The notes under the pieces were generated by a model. The model ran no database searches. It was not told where the DNA came from and saw only the letters and a list, made by a program, of their open reading frames with translations. From NCBI GenBank assembly GCA_946902985.2, contig OX336389.2, positions 1,015,653,441 to 1,015,717,440 on the forward strand: 64,000 nt of DNA, given 5' to 3'. This document shows, piece by piece, positions 9,894 through 19,563 of the stretch; within the stretch, counting starts at the first letter, position 1, and each line of letters begins with the position of its first letter. Source of the DNA: Meconema thalassinum. Lineage: Eukaryota; Arthropoda; Insecta; Orthoptera; Tettigoniidae. A program made the position numbers and the translations under genes.

Positions 9894-12800
9894 TTACAAT
9901 TGAAATGGAAGGTGATCCAAATATGACATAATAGCATCCACCAATGGAACTGTAGGACTATGTACAAGTGACGCGACGTTTAACGGCAAGGGATAAGCAA
10001 GTCGCCTCAATTTCTCCAACATAATGTCCCGCTGCGGATTGAAGGTTTCGCACTGAAACAATATGTGATGTAAAGTACCTCGTGCCCTACCACATACACA
10101 CCTATCATTGTCCCTGAGATGCATGCGCTCCAAAGCTACTGGTGTAAGAGCGTGCTGGAACCGCATTCGAATGATGGTAATAATATGACGCCGCGAATAT
10201 TTTCCGACCCGGAACCAAGGCGCTGTAGTTACGGATGGTTTTATTAAGAAAAAATGTTTTGCTTTACATTTTGCTATCTCGGTCCATTCATTTTGCCAAG
10301 CACTAACGACTCGCTGATGAATTATCGGTACTATATCCGGATCCGGTATCCCGATATTATACACTGTTCCCTGACCGCATGCCGCATTCTTAGCCCAGAG
10401 ATCGACTGTTTCGTTTCCTGCTATATGACAATGCCCAGGAATCCACATGATGACCACGTCTTGTCCTGTGAGGGTGAATGTATGGAAATATTGCACTATT
10501 TGGTAGAGATACCAATTATTTGAGTGCAGAAAATGAGGTAAGGCATTAATAACACTCAAAGAATCCGTGCATATTAGCGCGTGATGTAAACGATGGGCAT
10601 GAATATAGTGACAAGCCTGGCGTATAGCAAAGAGTTCAGCTGTAAAGATTGTAAGATGAGGGGGGAGGCAATAAGTGCGACTAACCTGTAAATCAGGAGA
10701 GTAAAAAGCCGACCCCACGCGATCCGGTCGAACCATCTTTGAACCATCCGTATAAAAAATCTTATAATCGGAATACAAATCCTGAATATCTCGAAATGCA
10801 CGAGAAATGATATTCGGATGATGCTTGAACATTTGAAATAGCAATGGAAAGGAATTATGCAGAATCTTAGGTTGGGTATGCAAAACCTTGTAGGGGATTG
10901 TATATGGAAGTGCTAAACGGGTTTGTAACACATCCTTCCTGAAGGGTTGTAAAATCTCATAAGCTATGACCAGTGCCGGTTTATGTGAGCGATCTAAACG
11001 ATTTTGTGCGTAATATTCCATCAGAAGTTGTAATTTAGAGATAATCGGAGACGCCACTAACGACAATTTGTAGGCCAAATATTTGCCCGCTATAAATGTG
11101 CGTCGATGTGACAAAGGTAACTCACCGGCTTCCACCAACAATGCACTCGTGGGGGTGGAGGCCAAAGCCCCTAGAATGATGCGGATGGCTTTATATTGTA
11201 GTCTATCTAACATTAACAAGCGACTGTTCGCCATTAGATCGTAAAAGAAACTGCCGTAATCTAATTGTGAACGAATAATGTTCTTGTACACTGTCAATAA
11301 TAATGCGGGGTCCGCACCCCAACGACGCCTTGTCAAAGCTCGAAGGACCTGTAACCGTTTTTCGATTTTAACTTCAAGATATTGCACCTGCCGTGTCCAC
11401 CGGAGTTTATCATCAATATAAATGCCTAAATATTTGATATTGCGCACAACATCTATGGTACCCTGTCGAAATAAAATAGGGCTCTGATCGTACCGCCGTT
11501 GATGCGTGATAATTATATCAGAGTTCTTACCCGGAGATGTTTCCAAGCCATGATTACTTAGCCATTCATGGGCTAGAGTTAATGCAAGATATAAATCTGT
11601 TCGACATTGATGCAACGAGTCACGGGAACAATAAATCATAAAATCATCCGCATATTGTATGATACGGGCATAAGGCAAAATCACCGCTTCTAATTGTTGA
11701 GTATAAATGGAAAACAGAAAACCACTAAGTATGTCCCCTTGCGGCAAGCCCTGAGACGTCTGACGGTGGTCCAGCTTCCCCTCGGGGGTACGTAATATGA
11801 GACGCCGATGAGTTAAAAAATTGTGAACAATACAAAGAAATGGAGAGGGGAAATGAAGCTCCTGCAGTTTCCGTTGTAAAATCATGGGATCTACTGCATC
11901 ATACGCCCCCTTAATATCCAGACAAACAGCAAAAGTATGATGTTTACGTCCTTTAGCTAATAACACATCAGTTAAGAAAATCGAAATAGCATCGACAGTA
12001 CTGCTACGTTTACGAAATGCGAATTGATACTTAGAGAATAAGTTGTAATATTCCATACACCATTGCAAACGTTGCAATAATACTTTTTGAAATATCTTCC
12101 TCACACAGGAGCCTAAATTGATCCCACGATAATTCTGAGGGTCACGTGCGTCCTTCGAGATTTTTAAGATAGGCAGGACCTCAAAGATATTCCACTCAGT
12201 GGGAAACGTGCCAAAACGTAATACTTCATTATATACAGAAATAAGTATCTCGAGTGCCTTGTCTGGAAGATAGGCAACCATCTGATATGTTATAGAATCG
12301 ACACCAGGACTTGTCGATTTCGTACCTCGAAGAGCAGATTGAACTTCCGCGTGCGTTATAGGTTGCAGTAGAACATGGAAATGATCTGAAGCTGTATAAG
12401 ACGGAAGCGGGCCCATATTGATAACTGTATCTGGCGTGAGATTTATATAAAATTCTTGAAAACCCTGCCGGCTAAGTCCTGTAGACGGCCCCATATAACG
12501 AGTATTGGACAAACTTTTGATGGTAGACCATAACTTAGTTAAAGAGGTTGTGGCATTTAATGAGCTGATGTGATTCTTCCATGCGTCTCGTCTCTTTTCA
12601 TTAAATACTCGTTGGATCGTGGCTGTGACGCGCTTATACAAGATATAATTGTCATGTGTACCATGTTTCCGATATTTTCGTAAACACGCCTTCCGTCTTT
12701 TTACTAGTAAGGCGCACTCTGCATCCCACCACTGTATAGTCCCAGGGCGTTGGAACCTACTATACGGAATGGAACGCTTCGGGTGATAACAATCCAAATA

Positions 12801-13601
12801 TTGTTGAATAAGGTGATACAAAAGAGAGTATTTCTGACGTGGGAGGGGTGGGATACGGCCCAGATTATCCTGAATTAATGTCTGAAAGAGGTCGAAATCA
12901 AAGTATTTTAAAGAACGAGTTATTTTAGTGCCCCGGTGTATCGATGGTGCGACCCCAGTGCGATCATAAAAAATTAAAATAGGGAAGTGATCACTCTGAT
13001 GCGTGTCCCCGATCGTGCTCCAATCTAATTTATGCGACAAGTCCGGGGTAGTGAGGGTTAAATCTACCGCACTTTTTGGACTGCCCGGGGGTGTCAATCT
13101 CGTAGGAGAACCGTCGTTTAACACATTTAAGGAAAATGTGGCAATCGCATGAGCAATATGTCTACCTTTAGCATTTGTTCGTTCACTGCCCCAGAGGCCA
13201 TGGTGTGCATTAAAATCACCTAGGATAACATGCTTAGATCTTTGTGACACGTATTTAAAATACATGTGCCACTGTTGTTGCGTGCCCTGAACACGTGGTG
13301 GGCAATAGATATGACTAACATATATATCCCCCACCCGAAAAAATTGATGATAACAAAAAGGGAGGTGATACGGCAAAGACAGCGGAGTAATTTGTAAATC
13401 CGATTTACAGAGGGTTATTAAGCCTCCGTATCCCGGACCATCTTCACGAAAGACCGTATAATTGGGAATTTGAAAACGGTAATGTGGGTATAGCCACGTT
13501 TCTTGGATAAAAACGATCTCAGGGTGATATGTCGATATTAAATGAAGCAATTCATGCTTCTTATTTACCACACTCCGACAGTTCCATTGCAGCAGCCACA
13601 T
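9894..13601 (-). CDS. I-like LINE ORF2: endonuclease, reverse transcriptase, RNase H
   Basis: A 1235-residue polyprotein for target-primed reverse transcription. Residues about 1-220 form an APE-type endonuclease: LLQWNCRS with the first Asn, FIQETWL with the catalytic Glu, VILGDFNAHHGLWGS, and the SDHFPI terminal motif. Residues about 460-720 form the reverse transcriptase, with NYRGINLGS, FAVCLDIKGAYDAVD, SQGLPQGDILSGFLFSIY and the catalytic IQYADDFMIY near residue 650. RNase H starts near residue 945 with IFYTDGSK, then TAELFAIRQA, ICTDSLSVINAL and WIPGHCHIAGNETVD, so the acidic residues are all present. A C-terminal Cys/His cluster (CVCGRARGTLHHILFQC) follows. No stops or frameshifts are seen, and every catalytic motif is intact. 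The start at 13601 begins directly at the endonuclease. Confidence 0.95.
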   Translation of the reverse strand: MWLLQWNCRSVVNKKHELLHLISTYHPEIVFIQETWLYPHYRFQIPNYTVFREDGPGYGGLITLCKSDLQITPLSLPYHLPFCYHQFFRVGDIYVSHIYCPPRVQGTQQQWHMYFKYVSQRSKHVILGDFNAHHGLWGSERTNAKGRHIAHAIATFSLNVLNDGSPTRLTPPGSPKSAVDLTLTTPDLSHKLDWSTIGDTHQSDHFPILIFYDRTGVAPSIHRGTKITRSLKYFDFDLFQTLIQDNLGRIPPLPRQKYSLLYHLIQQYLDCYHPKRSIPYSRFQRPGTIQWWDAECALLVKRRKACLRKYRKHGTHDNYILYKRVTATIQRVFNEKRRDAWKNHISSLNATTSLTKLWSTIKSLSNTRYMGPSTGLSRQGFQEFYINLTPDTVINMGPLPSYTASDHFHVLLQPITHAEVQSALRGTKSTSPGVDSITYQMVAYLPDKALEILISVYNEVLRFGTFPTEWNIFEVLPILKISKDARDPQNYRGINLGSCVRKIFQKVLLQRLQWCMEYYNLFSKYQFAFRKRSSTVDAISIFLTDVLLAKGRKHHTFAVCLDIKGAYDAVDPMILQRKLQELHFPSPFLCIVHNFLTHRRLILRTPEGKLDHRQTSQGLPQGDILSGFLFSIYTQQLEAVILPYARIIQYADDFMIYCSRDSLHQCRTDLYLALTLAHEWLSNHGLETSPGKNSDIIITHQRRYDQSPILFRQGTIDVVRNIKYLGIYIDDKLRWTRQVQYLEVKIEKRLQVLRALTRRRWGADPALLLTVYKNIIRSQLDYGSFFYDLMANSRLLMLDRLQYKAIRIILGALASTPTSALLVEAGELPLSHRRTFIAGKYLAYKLSLVASPIISKLQLLMEYYAQNRLDRSHKPALVIAYEILQPFRKDVLQTRLALPYTIPYKVLHTQPKILHNSFPLLFQMFKHHPNIISRAFRDIQDLYSDYKIFYTDGSKMVRPDRVGSAFYSPDLQVSRTYCLPPHLTIFTAELFAIRQACHYIHAHRLHHALICTDSLSVINALPHFLHSNNWYLYQIVQYFHTFTLTGQDVVIMWIPGHCHIAGNETVDLWAKNAACGQGTVYNIGIPDPDIVPIIHQRVVSAWQNEWTEIAKCKAKHFFLIKPSVTTAPWFRVGKYSRRHIITIIRMRFQHALTPVALERMHLRDNDRCVCGRARGTLHHILFQCETFNPQRDIMLEKLRRLAYPLPLNVASLVHSPTVPLVDAIMSYLDHLPFQL

Positions 13602-13667
13602 CCTTCACCTATGAACGACATGAGATGAAGAAAGAGACGAAACGAATCAACCCAAAAAAAAAAAAAA

Positions 13668-15053
13668 CTATTGACAAACTGCACCAGTGCCCCTTGGTAG
13701 TGGTTTTTCGAGGGGTGGAAGTAATGGCAGTATTTTATCTAATAACTTTTTAACACAGTGCGCCCACTGTGCATTGTGGCCTAAAAGCTCCATGAGTTCT
13801 GTAAATTCGTCTAGGATTTTTTGAGTAGGAGCAGTTTTATCGGGCCCCGAATCGGGCTCCAGTCGCCGGACACCGGATGTGCCCGGTTCGCTGGGCTTCT
13901 CAAGTGGTGATATCCGTTCCACGCTTGGGGTTTCTATCAGTTGCAAATATGCCGACCTATCATATCCCAAAGGGGTAATCAATTTCGGAGCCGGATGTAC
14001 CAACTCTGAAAATTTACGCTTACGCGGAGGATCAAATCGTTGCCCACTAGGTGATGCTGCCAAAGGGGGGAATTGTTGGGGAAGTGCTAAAGGGTGAAAA
14101 GGGGTACTTGTCTGGCGCTTCACAATTTCATTATATGATTTGTTTTCAGTACACATCAGCCTCTTTATCTCTATTTGCTGCTGATGCACCTCACAGCGCA
14201 CCGCCCCTGCCATATGATTGCCTTGACAATTAACGCACTTGAATATCACTTCTTTGCAGTCACTCGTTAAATGCTCCTGCGCACATTGTCCACATCTAGG
14301 TCCCCGAGCCCTACAGTGAAGTTGCACATGCCCGTACCTCTGGCACTTCTGACATCGAAGAGGTGAAAAAATGTACAAACTTACTTCTAAGAGAACATTG
14401 CAGATGCTGACATGAGTAGGCAAGTTTTGAGTTTCGAAAAAAATTTTCACCGTGCCCGTTGCTATTTTTTCCGATTTTCCATCTACGGTTTTAGTACGAA
14501 AAAAACGTTGTAAACGTACGATAGGTACAGGAGAGTCAATGAAACGCATTAGTTCCTCCTGCGTAAGGGAGGTATCTACCCCCCGAATGAGTCCCACTCG
14601 TTGTATGCTTGACGATGGTATAAAGGCCATCATATTTCTATCCTTTAACACCGGATGTTCCAAAAATGAATTGGCATCTCGTAGTGACTTAAATTGAACT
14701 TGAACCCGATTGCGCCCTTTTCGTTGGATTTCTTGAATTCCTGGGATTTTACGTTCATAAAACAACCGTCCCAAGGCCATTGGATGCAAATGTCCAATCG
14801 CTTGAGGCTCAACGCCTTGAACGAAAACTATATACGGTCCCGTATGATTTGAGTAGTAGCGATAGTCACTAGGAGGAGTACGAGGTTGTACAGGGGTTTG
14901 GACCACAGGAATAGCCCGAACTTCCGACATTTTAGTGTTCTCATGTTCATCCACAATATGCATTGATTCAATGTTGGCGTAACCATCAATAATAACCGCC
15001 GATGGATTATCCGGTGGGAGGCCTATTTGACCTCCCCCACTCTTCTCCGACAT
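13668..15053 (-). CDS. I-like LINE ORF1: Gag-like nucleic-acid chaperone
   Basis: A 461-residue protein that by family knowledge coats element RNA. The N-terminal ~100 residues look unstructured. Residues about 85-225 resemble the RNA-recognition-type fold of LINE Gag proteins, and three CCHC/CCHC-like knuckles follow: CQKCQRYGHVQLHC, CGQCAQEHLTSDC and CVNCQGNHMAGAVRC. The C-terminal third is Pro/Ser-rich with a short helical end. Three knuckles are usual for I and Jockey ORF1. The ATG at 15053 is the first in the frame and leaves a 182-nt leader. The frame is open and ends 66 nt before ORF2. Confidence 0.92.
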   Translation of the reverse strand: MSEKSGGGQIGLPPDNPSAVIIDGYANIESMHIVDEHENTKMSEVRAIPVVQTPVQPRTPPSDYRYYSNHTGPYIVFVQGVEPQAIGHLHPMALGRLFYERKIPGIQEIQRKGRNRVQVQFKSLRDANSFLEHPVLKDRNMMAFIPSSSIQRVGLIRGVDTSLTQEELMRFIDSPVPIVRLQRFFRTKTVDGKSEKIATGTVKIFFETQNLPTHVSICNVLLEVSLYIFSPLRCQKCQRYGHVQLHCRARGPRCGQCAQEHLTSDCKEVIFKCVNCQGNHMAGAVRCEVHQQQIEIKRLMCTENKSYNEIVKRQTSTPFHPLALPQQFPPLAASPSGQRFDPPRKRKFSELVHPAPKLITPLGYDRSAYLQLIETPSVERISPLEKPSEPGTSGVRRLEPDSGPDKTAPTQKILDEFTELMELLGHNAQWAHCVKKLLDKILPLLPPLEKPLPRGTGAVCQ

Positions 15054-15250
15054 TGCGGCGAAGAATTTCCGAATGTATAGTACTTACATAAATCGTCACC
15101 AAGCACAAGGAAATAAAGACGAAAACAACACACTTAAATATGGATAGCAAATCGCACACCACACCGCTCACCGCACACACAAACACCAGACGAAAGCGAC
15201 GGATATGTTGCTGCGTTCACAGCGGACGAGCGACTGTGACATCTTGCTTA

Positions 15251-15407
15251 CTGGAGACGCGTCTAGCGAGCGGAAAGTCTTGCTCCAGTGCGCATGCGTC
15301 AATGTTGAACAACCAAAGCTTTTTTCTCCGTGGCCAAAGTAACCGGAAACTGCTTTATCAAATAAAAAATGGCGCAGTAAATAATGTTTGGCGATATGAA
15401 GCAATAA
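15251..15407 (+). repeat. core repeat X1, left part
   Basis: First part of an approximately 3 kb segment that recurs inverted at 54848-54690. Shared landmarks are gcgagcggaa, tgcgcatgcgtca, aacaaccaaagcttttttctccgtgg and taaataatgttt. It is GC-richer and promoter-like, with a CGCATGCG palindrome. The LINE at 15408-23917 splits it from its continuation; the inverted copy is uninterrupted at that point. Confidence 0.85.
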
Positions 15408-16973
15408 TTACATGTAATGATGGCCTCCTCCCTTGTAAAATTTCAATCCGGAGGTAAACTAGTCCCCCGTTCGGATCTCCGGGTGGGGACTACTCGAGAG
15501 GGGGTTAACATCACAGAAGTGACAAAGAGGAAATCTGACATTCTACGGATCGGAGCGTGGAATGTTAGAAGTCTGCTAGGAAGTGGAAGGTTAGAAAACT
15601 TAGAAAGGGAAATGGATAGGTTGAGGTTGGATTTGGTTGGGATTAGTGAAATGCGCTGGCAGGAAGAACAGGACTTTTGGTCAGGAGACTATAGGGTCAT
15701 TAGCACTAAATCAAACAATGGCCAAGCAGGGGTTGGCCTCATATTGAGTAGGAAACTTGGACAGCGGGTGGAATATTATGAGCAATATAGTGAACGGATT
15801 ATTGTAGCAAAAATCAATACTAAACCTACCTGCACCACAGTGGTACAAGTCTATATGCCTACCAGTCAAGCTGATGATGAGGATGTTGAAAAGGTCTACG
15901 AAGAAATAGACGAAATTCTGAGGTATATCAAGGGTGATGAGAATCATGGGCGCCCATACGGGGGGGCAGGGGGGGGCCATGGCCCCCCCCTGGATCCTCG
16001 AAAAATAAAACGATATGAAAATCGGACTGAGAACAAACTTTTTTTTTGCAAAAGTGCTTACAGTATTCTAATTAATTTGTACTAAATATAAATACTTCAG
16101 ATATTTAACATTCCGACAGGCCAAACATTAAATACTGTATAGTGGCAGTGGGCGCATTAAGCCTGTCTGGCACACCTCAGAAATCAGATTTTTTTTAAAT
16201 TACAATATTTGCTGAAGAATAGTTTTGCTTCAATTAGTGAATACAATCATTCGTTCTCTACATAGTCTATTACGTAATGGTGCTCCATCAGGTGCAATCT
16301 GCCTCGCATATTACTTTCGCAACAACAGCCAATGTGTAGAAGGGTCATTGACAAACTGGCCGATATGGAATTGAATGTCATGTGGAAAGACGTAACTACT
16401 GAAAGGTAGTTGACGAATATGAGATAATATCATTAGCGCCCACCGGAAGGTTAAAATCATCCTACATATTATGTCAGTTATGCAATAGTGCTGGTGTGCT
16501 TTCGCTTTAAATTATACACTTGAGTAATATTACAAAGGAATATTGTAATTTATATGCGCGTAGCCCACATTCCATTCGTGTGTATTATGTTCACTATGAA
16601 CGGCCGCCTAGACTGTGTCTGTGTGCTTACAGTATTATTTATTAATTTTGTGTACTTCGTCTACGAATGGATTTATATTTCATTTAAAGATAAGTAATGC
16701 AATCTTATCTTTAGGTATATATAATCCAAAAAGGAGGTACTCACTCGTTAATCATCGTATCTTTGTAACCACAAGGGCTATGAAACTGAAATTTTGCATG
16801 TTGATTACTCTCAGTTTGTGGGTGCTCACTAAGAATTGTTCTTAGAATATTCAAGCTTTAAGTGGGTCTGTTCGGCCATTTGGTACTCGTGCATGGGTTA
16901 ATATCGTGGGCGCCCTTAGGGGGACTGGATTTCTGAGAATGTTGAAATAAGATGTTCATTGTCACACCAGTTT

Positions 16974-17645
16974 CATCATCGGCTTTAACTCGAGTCCGAG
17001 TATAAATCTTCTTCCTTCAGTCCAGTTTGTGGATGTGTTTACGGTGACTAAACAGTCCAATCCTGGCATGGAACAAGCGTCCACACAATTCACATAGTAT
17101 TGCTGGAGGAGGACGTGGTTGGGCTGCTCGAAGTTTCCTAGCTTGACGCTTGGCCTCTTCATGTGTGCGTCGATCCCTTTCAAACGTTTTTACAGTATCC
17201 GAGATGGTACGGCGCCAAGTTGAGCGGTCTTCAGCCAGCATGTCCCAGGTTTGTGAATCAAGACCTGTCAATTTCAGGGTCTGCTTAAATTGGTCCTTGT
17301 AGCACCTCTTAGGACCACCATGAGGTCTGGTGCCATAGCATAACTCACCATATAGCATTTGACGAGGTAATCTCACATCATCCATCCGATGGACATGACC
17401 AATCCATCTAAATTGGTGACCTATTATGGATGATTCTATGCTGTTGATTTGAGCCTTTTCCAGAACAGCAATATTGGTAATGCGGTCTTCCCATTTAATC
17501 CTCAGGATTGATCGAAGTTTTTGTAGGTGGAAACGCTCAAGCTTCCTAAGATCACGTCGGTAAAGGGTCCACGTTTCACAACCATACAACAATGTAGAAA
17601 TGACTACTGCTTTGTACACCATCAGCACAATAAGCAAACACAAAG
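16974..17645 (-). mobile_element. 5'-truncated LINE with C2H2 tail
   Basis: An 11-bp TSD cacaccagttt (16963-16973 and 17646-17656) flanks the insert, and element B shows the unoccupied site (caatgtcaccagttatttc at about 49832). The minus-strand ORF that reads through it is open for about 219 residues: YGCETWTLYRRDLRKL and GHVHRMDDVRLPRQM from the thumb/connection region, then a zinc-finger-like CELCGRLFHARIGLFSHRKH at the C-terminus. The 3' end has a GAT-repeat tail. Only the last fifth of the LINE was copied. Confidence 0.9.
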
Positions 17646-17802
17646 CACACCAGTTTATTTCATAAATGGAAGCCACAGATAGTCAACTGGCAACTGTTAC
17701 AACAACAAAAATCTGTTATGTTGCTGACGTAATATGTATTTACAATTTTTAAATAAAAAATATGGTTCTAATGATGCCATGCACTCTGCCACCAATGGAT
17801 GA

Positions 17803-17855
17803 TGATGATGATAATTGATGTTTAAAGGGGCCTAACATCTAGGTAACAAATTTCA
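17803..17855 (-). mobile_element. micro-retroposon (family i)
   Basis: Contains gatgatgatgataattgatg and ggggcctaacatctaggt; reversed, this is the family-i hairpin followed by a TTTAAA-type spacer and an ATC-repeat tail. Element B lacks it at the matching position (about 49985), giving an empty site. The TSD is not clear. Confidence 0.7.
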
Positions 17856-19324
17856 ATACGGTTATGCCTAGTGTTAAATACCGTACCGTATGCTTCCCCA
17901 TCACTATCTTGAGTGGCTACTACTTTTGCCACCTCACTTCGGCAGTGTCGATATGAAAAGCACTTTATGGAGATATTTTTAGACATTGCAACATCGCTAG
18001 CGTATCTTAACCCCTAAAATAAGCTTTTCTATGCTGACTAGTAAAACACTGGTCCTGTAAGGTCGTGCTTACAATATTGGATAATTTACTGTATTCAGAC
18101 CCGTATTGACGGGGGGACAAACTTGCAACTGACAAGGCGGCAGGTTTTAGGTCGGAAAAATTTCTGGAAAACTGTACAAAACTGCTTGGTCATTAAACGT
18201 CAAGTTGATTAAGTTTAAGCCCTCCACAAGAGAATATACTTTGGCATTGTTGATTATTTAAGGACATAAATAAAAGGATCGTCTTAGCCACCTTGGTGTT
18301 CTAGCTGTTGTTCTGACTTGAATGTGAAATTGTACCAATGAGGAAATTCCAAACTTGTTACCGGTATTTAAATAATTGTTTTTGCACATTGGTTGTGTAT
18401 GATATCTGTTAAACTTTAATGTACATTCTTTGTATTATTTTTTTAAATTTAAATTTTAGCAAACGCATATTTATAGTGTATGCCACTCATAGTTAAATAC
18501 ACACTCAGGCGAAGAAACAGCCTCATATGTTATGGAAACTTTGTAACTGCTCGGCTTCACGGGTTGCGTGAGGGTTAAACACCTGTACGGTATGAGCAAC
18601 AGCAATATACATTCACTCTTAACCACACTGGTTACCTCATACATAAAAGCACTATAGATCTGGTAAAATTTACAATATATTCTGATAGCAGACATGAAAT
18701 ACACTTCGCAGGATCCTCGTCGTACAGACTATCTAACTCTCACTATCATATTCACACAGGCACACTTATGACATATTGATGACCCTCGGAAATAATGGTG
18801 ACTGGTACGTACAGGCATTGACTTCAGCTGTGACGACTTAACTCTACTGATTCGGGGGTTAGTTGCTCCCAGAGAATCACTCCTACTTACTCGCAACACA
18901 ATTACTATATATTTCACACGCAAGCCTCTCAACTATGAACATTATGTACATTCTTACTTTGATGGTCAGCATCCAACGATTTATCTAGTTTCGTAGATCT
19001 GATTATACAAAGATGCTTTAAATCCGTGCGTTGGATTATCACATCTAGTTCGCTCCTGAGTTTACTAATACATAGCATATTTTACCAGTATTTGTCGTAT
19101 AACAATTTATCGCTACGGTCTCATAATTTTCGTATACAGACGTTAGTTTACATTACTTCATGCGATTCGAGACAAACAATCTAGACTATTTGTTTGAAAC
19201 TAGGCTCATAATTCCCTTGAGAATGCATAGCCAGCAACTCAGTAATTGCACATCGAACACCAACTTGTGATCGTCTGAAATACCTTCCTTCTCCACCAAA
19301 AACACACAAGTCCAAAATACAAGA

Positions 19325-19455
19325 TCCACTCCCTCACGGAGTCTTACCAAGAATACGAACCACTCCACACGGAGTTCAAAGGATGAGTACACCGCCCTAC
19401 ACGCGGTCCAAAGAATGAGTACTACTCCCCACGGAGTCCTAAGAATGAGTCGCCC
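19325..19455. repeat. degenerate ~32-bp tandem repeat
   Basis: Four to five units carrying cacggagtc, then aagaatgagt, separated by ccactcc-like sequence. It lies upstream of the CCAAT/TATA pair and could be an enhancer-like repeat of an LTR. Confidence 0.6.
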
Positions 19456-19529
19456 TCACAGCTTCGTCAAGTCCTAATAACATTCATCTCCCCTTCACAA
19501 ATCACTGGCCTTCCTGGCTTCCCTCACGG

Positions 19530-19563
19530 ATCCAGCCAATCAAAACAAAACATTACTATATAA
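19530..19563 (+). promoter_or_regulatory. CCAAT and TATA box pair
   Basis: agccaatcaaaac is followed about 20 nt later by ctatataagg. Order and spacing are typical of an RNA polymerase II core promoter reading rightwards. No ORF of note follows, so the transcript, if any, would be that of the inserted element. Confidence 0.4.

Larger units (their letters stand above)
9526..15235 (-). mobile_element. complete I-like non-LTR retrotransposon (5.7 kb)
   Basis: Bounded by a perfect 14-bp TSD gtgacatcttgctt (9512-9525 and 15236-15249). Minus-strand order is a 182-nt 5' UTR, ORF1 (15053-13668), a 66-nt gap, ORF2 (13601-9894), a 368-nt 3' UTR and a CAA-type tail (caacacaaacaacaac). Two ORFs, with CCHC knuckles in ORF1 and an RNase H domain after the reverse transcriptase, fit the I clade better than Jockey, which lacks RNase H. 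Both ORFs are uninterrupted and the TSD has no mismatch, so insertion was recent. It landed at the edge of repeat copy X1. Confidence 0.92.

Noticed and set aside
10254..10801. ORFs of 75-89 codons within the I-like LINE on either strand
   Set aside because: Shadows of the intact ORF2.
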